From NCBI RefSeq assembly GCF_002160755.1, contig NZ_NFLE01000036.1, forward strand, positions 1 to 42,109: 42,109 nucleotides of DNA. Reading direction: 5' to 3'. This document shows positions 7,255 to 14,149 of this stretch, piece after piece. The notes beneath the pieces are model-generated. The model made no database searches. It saw nothing but the letters and a program-made list of their open reading frames with translations, and had not been told where the DNA came from. Origin of the DNA: Lachnoclostridium sp. An14 (GTDB taxonomy: Bacteria > Bacillota > Clostridia > Lachnospirales > Lachnospiraceae). The translations under genes and the position numbers were made by a program. The number at the start of each line of letters is the position of its first letter. Positions within the stretch are counted from its first letter, which is position 1.

Positions 7255-7588
7255 GGTCTTTTCCTCCTCGCTCTCTTTTTCGATTTTGCTCCTTCAGTGA
7301 AATGATAGGGAGTTCATGCAGTTCCTTTGGAAAACGCCCACGATATAAGCGATTATAGTTTGTAACCAAAATCACATCGGCGTTGCCCTCATTCACAGCC
7401 TGCATTACAGATCGTAAACCGGGACGCTCCATTGTCCGGCCATGATAACCCACATCCAGATATATCCCCGCGATTTCCATATTGTTTTTCTTGGCGTAGT
7501 CCATGAGATATAACTGTTGTCCCTTAATTGCATCAAGAGCGAAAGCAGTTTGAGGGCCATCAACCCGGCAATATAACACGGCTTTCAT
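7244..7588 (-). CDS. Resolvase-domain-only protein with Ser-to-Asp at the catalytic position
   Basis: 114 residues covering only the N-terminal catalytic fold of serine recombinases. It starts MKAVLYCRVDGPQTAF: Tyr6 and Arg8 are in place, but residue 10, the nucleophilic serine in family members (Y-x-R-x-S), is aspartate. The later arginine-rich motif TNYNRLYRG is kept. There is no DNA-binding C-terminal domain. It cannot be an active recombinase by the known mechanism; it could dimerise with or regulate the large recombinase. AGGAGG precedes the ATG. It forms a coupled pair with the 66-residue gene downstream. Confidence 0.8.
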   Translation of the reverse strand: MKAVLYCRVDGPQTAFALDAIKGQQLYLMDYAKKNNMEIAGIYLDVGYHGRTMERPGLRSVMQAVNEGNADVILVTNYNRLYRGRFPKELHELPIISLKEQNRKRERGGKDHDL

Positions 7589-7931
7589 GTTGTCTCCCTC
7601 CTATATGAAATTAGGGAACGCCGCGCCCATTTCCTTGACCTGTCCAAAGACAACTATACTCGGCGCGGCGCTCCCTCGCAGGCGAGAGGGCGGCCCGGAG
7701 GGGCAGGCGGCCAGCCTGTCCACTGCCGGATTGTGGCCGTGAGATGGCCCGTCCCACTTGCGGCGCTGGTGTTGTTCGCTCATTCCCGTTTAGGGGAAGT
7801 CACCGCGCACCCGCCGCCCGGCTCCCCGGATCATGCTCGGGGCCGCCCTTGTTCGTCTGCGGAGAAAAGAAAACCTCCTCTCATAAACCGAGACATTTTT
7901 TCATCATTTCCAAGTGGGGGAAACGGAAAAA
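7589..7931. other. Gene-poor stretch
   Basis: About 340 bases with no convincing gene. A minus-strand reading frame of 60 codons (7601-7783) is present but is proline/alanine/glycine rich and looks like chance coding in GC-rich DNA. The stretch has strong local hairpins (for example near 7670-7690) and probably carries the leader of the resolvase-like operon. Confidence 0.5.
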
Positions 7932-8342
7932 TTAAAAGATTTTTTTCATGCGTTCCAGCCCTCTTTTGATGGACTGGCGGACAGACTCCTCATGTACGCC
8001 TTCGGCCTCGGCAATCGCTTTTATGCTTTTGCCAAGAATGATGTGGGCGTCAATCCTCCGGCCCTGGATTTCCGGCAGAGAGTTGAGCGCGTTCCACAGA
8101 CGGAGAAAGAGCTCCATCCGTTCCAAGAGCTCCTGGGGCGTGGGCTCATGCAGGCAGGCCGAGTATTCGATCCCGTCCTCACAGTCCAGGGAATACTGCG
8201 CCTTGTGCCGGGAGAGCCGCCGCTGATAGGCCATTTCATAACGGGCATCCGCAAGAAAGACCGCCGCCACTTCGTCGGAAACCTCGATGAATTGATCCTG
8301 GGTGTACCAATAATAAAAATCTTTCAGATTGATCGTAGTCAT
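7932..8342 (-). CDS. Sigma-70-like factor (region 4) of the ICE
   Basis: 136 residues. The start at 8342 is set by GGAGG placed 8 nt upstream; in-frame codons further upstream run across a palindrome copy and are not coding. The C-terminal third (ALNSLPEIQGRRIDAHIILG then SIKAIAEAEGVHEESVRQSI) is the sigma region 4 helix-turn-helix that reads -35 elements. The N-terminus begins MTTINLKDFYYWYTQDQFIE. Similar short sigma-like proteins on Firmicutes ICEs act as positive regulators of excision or transfer genes. The order (sigma factor, resolvase-like, small genes, recombinase) suggests control of the excision module. Confidence 0.85.
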   Translation of the reverse strand: MTTINLKDFYYWYTQDQFIEVSDEVAAVFLADARYEMAYQRRLSRHKAQYSLDCEDGIEYSACLHEPTPQELLERMELFLRLWNALNSLPEIQGRRIDAHIILGKSIKAIAEAEGVHEESVRQSIKRGLERMKKIF

Positions 8343-8429
8343 AAATAAACCTCCGTTTCGGTGTTGGGTGGACGAGTGACCGAAACGGGGCCCGGAGGGG
8401 AGCGGCACCCTGGGGATCCGCCCCGCACC

Positions 8430-8450
8430 TCGGGACACATTGTCTCGAAG
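8430..8450. repeat. ICE palindrome copy 3
   Basis: Variant GGGACA-CAT-TGTCTC, 88 bp upstream of the sigma-like gene; identical in sequence to copy 2. Confidence 0.8.
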
Positions 8451-8460
8451 TGGGGATAAC

Positions 8461-8497
8461 AAAAAGCGCCTGCGCGACACAAAGCCACGCAAGCGCA
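8461..8497 (-). terminator. Intrinsic terminator upstream of the sigma-like gene
   Basis: Minus strand: GCGCTTGCG pairing with CGCGCAGGCGC (one bulge), then five T. It isolates the excision module from the cargo island to the right. Confidence 0.65.
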
Positions 8498-8820
8498 TGA
8501 AATTACAAATTCATTTATGTACTGCCAAATTTCGCATCCACCGCCGGACTGATCCTGTTGGGCGGGTGGGCTTTTTTTGATAGGTTAGGGGGATGGAAAA
8601 AGATAAAGGACACGACAATACCTCCCGGATACCGCCATGTCCTTAAAGATGGGCGAGTTTACTACACCCGCCGTATCTCAATTTTTCAAAAGAAAATGGC
8701 GGTTTTGATTTCTATTACAAAACCGCCGTTGATGTATTAGGTATGATACGATCAGCAAGCAACGGTTTTGAAAGATAGTTGCAATCTGTCAGCAATCGCA
8801 TATACCGAATATAGTTTCCA
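8498..8820. other. Gene-poor junction between ICE backbone and cargo island
   Basis: Roughly 320 bases without a supportable gene. A 60-codon plus-strand frame from TTG 8558 has no ribosome site. Other frames give short open pieces (for example SASNGFER before a stop near 8780) that look like decayed coding DNA. The base composition turns AT-rich across this stretch, which marks the left edge of the cargo island. Confidence 0.45.
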
Positions 8821-8866
8821 AAAAGAAAGAGCCGATAATCACAAGACTTCTTGTGTTATCGGCTCT
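8821..8866 (-). terminator. Strong terminator overlapping the KTR gene stop
   Basis: Minus strand: long stem (8828-8845 with 8850-8866, one bulge) ending in AGAGCC/GGCTCT, followed by TTTCTTTTT. The TAA stop of the KTR gene lies within the stem, so translation and termination are physically linked. It ends the whole efflux operon. Confidence 0.85.
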
Positions 8867-9044
8867 GCGTCTGTGCGTCTGGCTCTTTGATAACTGACAT
8901 ATTTAGTTGTTTTACTACAATTAAGGTTTCGCGTTTACATTTTGGACAGTATAATGGGAAATTTTCAAGAATGGTATCTTCCCGGATCTTTAGTCGTGTT
9001 TTACAGTTGCAAACAGGGCATAATAACCATTGTTCCCTTTTCAA
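8856..9044 (-). CDS. Cysteine-rich KTR-domain protein
   Basis: 62 residues starting at TTG 9044, chosen because GGAGGTGAT lies directly upstream and because the family begins MKREQWLLCPVC. Two CPxC knuckles (CPVC and CPKC) make a small zinc ribbon; the end reads IIKEPDAxTQSR-like. The family, named for its KTR motif, is frequent next to resistance genes on Tn916-like and other Firmicutes elements; its role is unknown. It follows the efflux gene by five bases and shares its terminator. Confidence 0.88.
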   Translation of the reverse strand: MKREQWLLCPVCNCKTRLKIREDTILENFPLYCPKCKRETLIVVKQLNMSVIKEPDAQTQSR

Positions 9045-9048
9045 TATA

Positions 9049-10305
9049 TCACCTCCAATTTTCAGAAGTACCTGGGTTATCAAATTCCAAAAAGACTTTT
9101 TTTGAAATAACTCCTATTAGTGCCGCTATTATTGCCGTGATGATCAGAAGAAGATAAAGACTATTTGAGAAGTAATCAAATAAAATTCCGTAAATAGCCT
9201 GCCCTAATGGTTGAGCACACATCGTCATTGTCATAATGTATGCGGTTACTTTACCAAGCAAATGATTAGGTGTTTTTCTTTGTGTTGCAGATAAAACGAA
9301 AATTGAAAACAAAGTAATGAACAGTTGAAGAACCATTATGCAAGCCGTAATAATTATGTAGCAAATCATCGGGCTAAATCCAAACAAAAATACACATCCT
9401 ATTGGAATAATGGACATTCCAGAAAACACAAGTAAAAGATACAGCTTGCTTGTTTTTAGTTTATTTGCAATTAGTCCGCTTATCACACCACCAGCTATTC
9501 CAGCTCCAGCCATAAGCCCCTCGGCTGTTCCATATAATTCACTACTTAATTTTAAGATAGTTCGTATCATATACGGCATACCGATTGTGACGATTGAAAC
9601 TATAAAAAAATTATATACCGCCATGATAACCGTAATTTTGTATATACTGGGTTGTTCCTTTAATATATAACGAATACTATCTTTGAAATCATTTTTTATT
9701 ATGTAAAGTATATTTGATTTTTTTGCAGGGGGCTCAAAGGGTATATGAATAAAAATCTCAAGTATAGCCGATGCAAAAAAGCATATTCCACTTACCCAAA
9801 CAATCGGCATAGCCCCAAAGAAACCATACAAAACTCCACCAAGAACAGGGCCGATAAGATTAGCAAGCATAGTCGCCTGATTTACAACAGCATTTGCTTT
9901 GATAAGATTTTCTTCGGTTTCCAACAAAGGAACGCTTGAATTAACTGATGGAGTATAACAAGCTTGAATGATTGAAAGCAAAATCAGCATTATAGCAATC
10001 AATGAAATAGCGTTCTTCTCTGTAAGGAATATACCAAAACCTAAAACAAGTGCCGAAGTTGTAAAATCAAGAACAACCATAATATTGCGACGATTTACTC
10101 GATCTGAAATCAGACCGCCGAATGGAGAAAGCACAATAGTAGGTATTATTGCAATAGCTGTTATTGAACCAAAAATTGTTGCAGAGCCAGTAATATCTAA
10201 AACATACAGTGAAAGGGCAAATCGCAGAATTGAGTTTCCAAACAACGAAATTAGCTGGCCTATCAGAACCATTGTAAAATTACGATTAAAAAGTCGCTGT
10301 GACAT
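9049..10305 (-). CDS. MFS efflux transporter, MefA-like/MFS_3 family
   Basis: 418 residues with about 12 membrane segments. The start reads MSQRLFNRNFTMVLIGQLIS and the motif-A-like loop GGLISDRVNRRNI follows transmembrane 2. Overall layout and length (about 400-420) match the macrolide-efflux-like branch of MFS exporters (Mef/MFS_3). Substrate cannot be read from sequence; a lipophilic drug or peptide is a reasonable guess. AGGAGG is 9 nt upstream and the ATG overlaps the stop of a 38-codon leader (TAATG). It lies in an AT-rich island with a TetR gene upstream, unlike the GC-rich ICE backbone, so it is acquired cargo. Confidence 0.85.
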   Translation of the reverse strand: MSQRLFNRNFTMVLIGQLISLFGNSILRFALSLYVLDITGSATIFGSITAIAIIPTIVLSPFGGLISDRVNRRNIMVVLDFTTSALVLGFGIFLTEKNAISLIAIMLILLSIIQACYTPSVNSSVPLLETEENLIKANAVVNQATMLANLIGPVLGGVLYGFFGAMPIVWVSGICFFASAILEIFIHIPFEPPAKKSNILYIIKNDFKDSIRYILKEQPSIYKITVIMAVYNFFIVSIVTIGMPYMIRTILKLSSELYGTAEGLMAGAGIAGGVISGLIANKLKTSKLYLLLVFSGMSIIPIGCVFLFGFSPMICYIIITACIMVLQLFITLFSIFVLSATQRKTPNHLLGKVTAYIMTMTMCAQPLGQAIYGILFDYFSNSLYLLLIITAIIAALIGVISKKVFLEFDNPGTSENWR

Positions 10306-10421
10306 TAAGCCATACCTCCTAAGTCATGAGTAGTCCTATCGGTAGACATCGTTTTTACGAATGTAATCACCACAATAGCTGCGATAGTTATAAACCGTAT
10401 CCAAAACCTTATTCTCTTCAT
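10305..10421 (-). CDS. 38-residue leader or small membrane protein coupled to the MFS gene
   Basis: Starts MKRIRFWIRFITIAAIVVI: a basic N-terminus followed by one hydrophobic segment, then a polar tail ending DLGGMA. A GGGGGT site lies upstream. Its TAA overlaps the ATG of the transporter gene (TAATG), and the MFS ribosome site is inside its last codons, so reading of the leader should expose or feed the transporter start. It could be a translation-attenuation leader or a real small membrane partner; the sequence does not decide. Confidence 0.6.
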   Translation of the reverse strand: MKRIRFWIRFITIAAIVVITFVKTMSTDRTTHDLGGMA

Positions 10422-10433
10422 TTTGAGTACCCC

Positions 10434-10724
10434 CTATTTTTTCTTGAAAATCAGTAACTCTACAATTTGTGCGCCTACAATAACGCCACCGCTTACTAAG
10501 CAAATCTTTGCTATACGCGGATGACCGTTTTCTTTAAGTGGAATGTAACTTGCCATAAGTCCAACGCCAGAACAAAATGTCAGCGTCTTTCCAATCAATC
10601 GCACAGGCCAAAAACTCCATGCTTTATTCATAGACTTATCAAGAATATTTGCCGCATTTTCTGCCGTTTTTTCAACGGCATCCCCAAAGTGCTCCATTAC
10701 CTGTTCAAATCTTTCTTCTGTCAT
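10434..10724 (-). CDS. Small two-span membrane protein in the efflux operon
   Basis: 96 residues from ATG 10724 (AAAGGAGG upstream). A helical acidic N-terminus (MTEERFEQVMEHFGDAVEKT) is followed by two predicted membrane spans, around LIGKTLTFCSGVGLMASYI and ICLVSGGVIVGAQIVELLIF, and a lysine tail. It is placed between the TetR regulator and the transporter, all on one strand. I do not recognise the family. It may be a transporter accessory or a target-gene of the same TetR. Confidence 0.7.
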   Translation of the reverse strand: MTEERFEQVMEHFGDAVEKTAENAANILDKSMNKAWSFWPVRLIGKTLTFCSGVGLMASYIPLKENGHPRIAKICLVSGGVIVGAQIVELLIFKKK

Positions 10725-10802
10725 AACAATGCCTCCTTTAAATTTTGTATGTGTAAACCCCAAAATAATACCTTATGAATGAATGTAATTGATTTATATA
10801 AA

Positions 10803-10822
10803 AGTACCTTTTGTAAGGTACT
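10803..10822. promoter_or_regulatory. Perfect inverted repeat between TetR and the efflux genes
   Basis: AGTACCTT-TTGT-AAGGTACT, 8-bp arms. On the minus strand it is followed by TTTATATAA, so it could end the tetR transcript weakly. Its similarity to the TetR promoter palindrome (both TAC...TTTTG...GTA) makes it a candidate second TetR operator. Confidence 0.55.
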
Positions 10823-10830
10823 CTTATATT

Positions 10831-11472
10831 TCACTTTAATAACTCAACAATGTGACTTTGAACAAGATCTTTCAATTCATCATCAAATAGAGGAATACCC
10901 ATAGCATCCAAAATTGCGCTCATACATTTAAACTTACTTATTATTTCTTCGGCACACGCAGGGTAAACTGTTGGTGATAGCCATAAATCACTTAACAAAG
11001 AAATAAGTTCTGATAGTTCCTTGGCGTACTCTGTTTTGATAGAACCGTCAGCTTGACCTTCTTCAATTAGCTTTAACCACATGGGGGCAAGCAGACGCCG
11101 ATCTGTGTCAATCATTCCTGCTAATATTCGTGGGTTTTTGAGTACGGGAAGTGTTCGTTTATTTAGTTCTACCCTTTCCGCATCTTCATAGTTAATTTTA
11201 ATTACTTCGCGCATTTTTTGCAAACCGTTCAAATCCTTATGTTCATTAGCGAGTGTAAATGGGTTATTATCAAAAAACATTTTCTCGCCTAAAGCATCCA
11301 TGATTTCCTCTTTGGATTTAAAATGATGATAGATTGCCCCCTTAGTAAGTCCCCCAAGTTCATTTACAATATCTTGAATAGTTGTATTGTCATATCCTTT
11401 TTCCAGAAAGAGCCGTTGAGCCACATCTAATATTTTTTCAACCGTGATTTCTGGATACTTATTTCGTGCCAT
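10831..11472 (-). CDS. TetR/AcrR-family regulator of the efflux operon
   Basis: 213 residues. The N-terminal TetR helix-turn-helix is clear: ITVEKILDVAQRLFLEKGYD, then TTIQDIVNELGGLTKGAIYH and HFKSKEEI. The remaining helices form the ligand-binding and dimer domain, which is not conserved enough to name a ligand. It is the first gene of the AT-rich cargo operon and is preceded by a near-consensus promoter (11513-11541) with a palindrome at the transcription start (11493-11507), an arrangement that fits autorepression and induction by the exported compound. Confidence 0.92.
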   Translation of the reverse strand: MARNKYPEITVEKILDVAQRLFLEKGYDNTTIQDIVNELGGLTKGAIYHHFKSKEEIMDALGEKMFFDNNPFTLANEHKDLNGLQKMREVIKINYEDAERVELNKRTLPVLKNPRILAGMIDTDRRLLAPMWLKLIEEGQADGSIKTEYAKELSELISLLSDLWLSPTVYPACAEEIISKFKCMSAILDAMGIPLFDDELKDLVQSHIVELLK

Positions 11473-11492
11473 ATGTCCACCTCTTTCGATAA

Positions 11493-11507
11493 CATACTTT
11501 TGGTATG
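11493..11507. promoter_or_regulatory. Putative TetR operator
   Basis: CATAC-TTTTG-GTATG, a 5-bp inverted repeat with a 5-bp gap, lying just downstream of the tetR -10 box and about 20 bp before the start codon. Confidence 0.65.
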
Positions 11508-11512
11508 ATTAT

Positions 11513-11541
11513 ATTATAAGCATTTTCCGCGTTTCTGTCAA
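11513..11541 (-). promoter_or_regulatory. tetR operon promoter
   Basis: Minus strand TTGACA (11536-11541) and TATAAT (11513-11518) with a 17-bp spacer: full consensus at both boxes. Confidence 0.88.
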
Positions 11542-11646
11542 GATACATTCCGACGGTATTTATATGAAAATAAATAGTCAGTAGAATGAAATATACAATC
11601 GTTCAAATACTAATACCCGAAATGTAAAATGACATTGGGTGATGTT

Positions 11647-12006
11647 ATGAAGTTTGAACGAGATGAACGACGATTTGATTTTCACGATATAGGGCTCGCC
11701 ATCAAGCGGGCGCGGGAGGCCAGCGGGATGACGCAGGAACAACTGGCCTACATTGTTGACCGTTCTCCACGCACCATCATGTATAACGAGAATGACGGCC
11801 AGCACCCGAGCCTCAACACCTTTTATCAGATGGTTACAATGTTCGATATATCGGTAGATCAGTATTTCTATCCGTCCAAAAATGGAGGGAGCGAGTGCAG
11901 GAAACGAATTGACGCCATGCTGGGCTCCCTTGACGAAAAAGAATTGAAAATCGTGGAGGCCACCATCCAAGCGATGAAACAGGCCAAAGAAACGGAGGAT
12001 GCGTAA
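11647..12006 (+). CDS. XRE-family regulator of the ICE
   Basis: 119 residues from ATG 11647, preceded by GGTGAT; an ATG at 11629 in frame is possible but lacks a ribosome site. The helix-turn-helix is IGLAIKRAREASGMTQEQLA then IVDRSPRTIMYNEN, followed by a segment ending MFDISVDQYFYP and an acidic helical tail. It is one of the few plus-strand genes of the ICE. It faces the relaxase module and resembles the ICE regulator that often sits beside the relaxase in Tn1549-like elements. Target unknown; the ICE palindromes are candidate sites. Confidence 0.87.
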   Translation: MKFERDERRFDFHDIGLAIKRAREASGMTQEQLAYIVDRSPRTIMYNENDGQHPSLNTFYQMVTMFDISVDQYFYPSKNGGSECRKRIDAMLGSLDEKELKIVEATIQAMKQAKETEDA

Positions 12007-12064
12007 GAAAAGCGCGGCCTTCGTTTTTTTGCGCCATGTTGCGGGTTGCGCGGTTTCGGCAAGC

Positions 12065-12145
12065 AATTCGGGTGTGGCCACACTCCGAAATTTTTGCAGG
12101 CACAAGGCCCGCAAAAATGCTTGTTGGGGAGCTCCCCAAACCCGC
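12065..12145. other. Candidate ICE oriT: three consecutive hairpins
   Basis: Within 80 bp lie (i) the palindrome GTGTGGCCACAC (12072-12083) extended by TTCGG/CCGAA, (ii) TTTTTGC/GCAAAAA (12091-12097 with 12111-12117), and (iii) the 16-bp perfect palindrome TTGGGGAGCTCCCCAA (12124-12139). The third unit with its flanks (minus strand GGGTTTGGGGA...TCCCCAACAAG) reappears in the inner element at 30833-30863. Location directly beside the relaxase gene fits an origin of transfer. No gene is in 12007-12207. Confidence 0.6.
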
Positions 12146-12148
12146 TGG

Positions 12149-12173
12149 ACTTCGGGACAAATTGTCCCAAAGT
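12149..12173. repeat. ICE palindrome copy 4
   Basis: GGGACA-AAT-TGTCCC with ACTTC and AAAGT flanks; between the oriT-like cluster and the relaxase stop. Confidence 0.85.
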
Positions 12174-12207
12174 CCCGGCGCGATGCGCCTGTTGCCTGCG
12201 GCCCGGG

Positions 12208-13614
12208 CTAACGCTCCTGGGCCTTATTTCCCCGCCCGTCCGTGTGGCCGAGCAGATAATCAATGTTCGCCTTGACCGCCACAGCCTGCCGCATATCCGC
12301 CTGGGCCTTGCGGTACTCAGCATAAAGGGCCTTTTTCTTTTCGGAGAGCTCCCGGCGCTCCTTTTTCAGCGCGTCCATTTTCGGGAGTTTTGCCCCGCCT
12401 AATATCTCATTCATCGCCGCCTTTGCCGCCCGGTAGGTAGCCAGCTCCGCCTCGTGTTCCGCCAAATACTTCTTGCTGTACCGGGCCGCCTTGTAGCCGT
12501 TAAATATGGGCCGCGTCTTTGCATAGTCCACCGTGGCCCCCATGAGCCGGGAAGTCTGCGAGAGCGCCGCCTCCGTGTCCCGCAGCTCCCCGGCCAAAGT
12601 ATGAAAGCGATCCACCGCCGCCTCGGTACTTGCGGCCAGCTCGTCATAGTCCGTAAGGCCATGCTCCTGGAGATACTGGAGCGCGGCGGCCATTTGTTTC
12701 AGATTGTAAACCTTCGCCCACCGCTCATAGGCCGGGCCTTTGCCCTGGGCCATGCGCTGTTGAATATCAATCATCAGATTGACGCGCCGGGCCGGGGCCG
12801 GACTGTCCTCCGGGAGCTCCGGGATGGGCCGCTCCCCGGCGATTGCCGCCCGGATGTCCTCGGGATCAAAGCCGTCCCCCAGGGTGGATGCCCGCAGGCG
12901 GGTGTACTTATCCTGCCCCGGAGCCAGGAACGAGAGCACACCGCCGCGCCCATGCTTTACCGCAAAACCAGCCTCCTCCATGAGCCGCAGAAAGGCGGCA
13001 AAGTCGGCGGGCTTTTTTTCCAGAGCCTCCACAACGGCCAGCCGTACCCGCTGTTGCGCGGACGGCGGTTTTTCCCCGATCCACTGGCCATAGTGGAGGA
13101 AACGGCCCTTGCTGTGCTGTTTCGGATTTTGAATAACCGATAGATCATGCTCAATGCACACCCGGTCAGAGAGCCGCCGCAGAGCAAAGGACGAGCCGAT
13201 GAAGTTGTGAAACTTCCGGGAGCAGTCAAAAGCCGTGGAATTAAAATAAATATGGTTATGCAGATGGCCCTTGTCGATGTGGGTACAGACGAAAAACTGA
13301 TACTTGCCCTTTGTCCAGCGCATGGCCGTCTCATAGCCGATTTTGTTCGCCTCCTCCGGCGTGACCTCACCGGGCGGAAACGCCTGCCGGATCTGAAAGA
13401 ACAGGGCCCCGCGCTCCACAGCCCGGCCCGTTTCCGCCTGGTACTGGCTTTTTGTCAGAAGAAACTCGGCGGGGGCCGATGCCGGATCGCAGAGATAGGC
13501 AGACACGGCTCCCAGCTTTTTCGGATTGAGCCCATAGGCAAACCGTTCCTCCATCGTCTGAACGGCGCTTTTTCCCGCCGCTACTTTGTAGGGCCGGATG
13601 TAAGTTGTAGCCGT
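12208..13614 (-). CDS. Relaxase/mobilization nuclease of the ICE, probable ACG start
   Basis: Nicks DNA at oriT and leads the strand in conjugation. The VirD2/MobA-type nuclease fold occupies about residues 1-260, with the histidine motif HIDKGHLHNHIYFNS and FHNFIGSSFALRRLSDR. A charged helical tail follows. The nearest ATG (13554) would drop the N-terminus ATTYIRPYKVAAGKSAVQT, which family members keep. AAGGAGG (13622-13628) is 7 nt before an ACG at 13614 in frame, and the frame is closed by TGA upstream, so ACG appears to replace the original ATG (468 residues). Low translation from ACG would limit transfer. The gene ends beside the oriT-like hairpins. Confidence 0.87.
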   Translation of the reverse strand, partial: TATTYIRPYKVAAGKSAVQTMEERFAYGLNPKKLGAVSAYLCDPASAPAEFLLTKSQYQAETGRAVERGALFFQIRQAFPPGEVTPEEANKIGYETAMRWTKGKYQFFVCTHIDKGHLHNHIYFNSTAFDCSRKFHNFIGSSFALRRLSDRVCIEHDLSVIQNPKQHSKGRFLHYGQWIGEKPPSAQQRVRLAVVEALEKKPADFAAFLRLMEEAGFAVKHGRGGVLSFLAPGQDKYTRLRASTLGDGFDPEDIRAAIAGERPIPELPEDSPAPARRVNLMIDIQQRMAQGKGPAYERWAKVYNLKQMAAALQYLQEHGLTDYDELAASTEAAVDRFHTLAGELRDTEAALSQTSRLMGATVDYAKTRPIFNGYKAARYSKKYLAEHEAELATYRAAKAAMNEILGGAKLPKMDALKKERRELSEKKKALYAEYRKAQADMRQAVAVKANIDYLLGHTDGRGNKAQER

Positions 13615-13633
13615 GGCCGCACCTCCTTTTCAA

Positions 13634-13661
13634 GAAAAAGGGCGGCTGTTCTCCAGCCGCC
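13634..13661 (-). terminator. Intrinsic terminator before the relaxase gene
   Basis: Minus strand GGCGGCTG, 5-nt loop, CAGCCGCC, then CTTTTTCTT. It ends the CD1845-like transcript just upstream of the relaxase ribosome site. Confidence 0.75.
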
Positions 13662-13668
13662 GCATAGG

Positions 13669-13692
13669 ACTTCGGGACAAATTGTCCCAAAG
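13669..13692. repeat. ICE palindrome copy 5
   Basis: GGGACA-AAT-TGTCCC, directly after the stop of the CD1845-like gene. Confidence 0.85.
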
Positions 13693-13694
13693 CG

Positions 13695-13988
13695 TCATCC
13701 CGTGATAAAGCTCTTTAACGAGTAATTGAGATCGTCCAGCTTGCAGACCAGCCACTCGGCTGCGGCGGGCAGGCCGAAAGGGGAAAGTAAAAAGGCAAGC
13801 ACCAGCCCCGTTATCCCCCATTGTGGATTGCCCTGGATGAACAGTTCAAACAGGCCGCACAATGCGAGGAAAAAGGACAGGATGCCGAACACCCAGGACG
13901 CAAGAGACACACTAAAGTTTAATACCGCTACCAGGAGCGTAAGGGCCAGCACAAAAGGGGCCGCGATGATTTTCAGAATGATCCGCAT
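13695..13988 (-). CDS. CD1845-family small membrane protein
   Basis: 97 residues, starting MRIILKIIAAPFVLALTLLV, with about three membrane spans and a conserved ending (LVCKLDDLNYSLKSFITG). Proteins of this size and pattern sit beside the relaxase in clostridial conjugative elements and are called CD1845 family; no activity is known. AAGGAGG lies before the ATG. It has its own promoter (14036-14064) with the GGGACA operator, so it is probably co-regulated with the recombinase. Confidence 0.82.
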   Translation of the reverse strand: MRIILKIIAAPFVLALTLLVAVLNFSVSLASWVFGILSFFLALCGLFELFIQGNPQWGITGLVLAFLLSPFGLPAAAEWLVCKLDDLNYSLKSFITG

Positions 13989-14035
13989 AGCTTGATACCT
14001 CCTTGTTTTGATTGACAGGTTATCCCTACATGATA

Positions 14036-14064
14036 ATTATACCTCTGTCCGGGAGGGACAACAA
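14036..14064 (-). promoter_or_regulatory. CD1845-like gene promoter with palindrome in the spacer
   Basis: Minus strand TTGTTG (14059-14064), 17-bp spacer, TATAAT (14036-14041). The inverted repeat TGTCCG-GGA-GGGACA (14046-14060) overlaps it exactly as at the recombinase promoter. Flanking AACAAGGATGGCTCC is also shared. Confidence 0.75.
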
Positions 14065-14087
14065 GGATGGCTCCGGCTTTCAGCACC

Positions 14088-14108
14088 TCGGGACAAATTG
14101 TCCCGAAG
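14088..14108. repeat. ICE palindrome copy 6
   Basis: TCGGGACA-AAT-TGTCCCGA, the most symmetric copy; upstream of the previous promoter. Confidence 0.85.
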
Positions 14109-14149
14109 TAGTGAAAGCCGGGGAACGGCGAAACCGCTCCCCGGCAGGG

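Noticed and set aside
7601-7783. 60-codon minus-strand open frame upstream of the resolvase-like gene
   Set aside because: No ribosome site of quality, low-complexity GC-rich composition and no recognisable pattern; treated as chance.
8558-8740. 60-codon plus-strand frame at the cargo island edge
   Set aside because: TTG start without ribosome site; probably decayed DNA.
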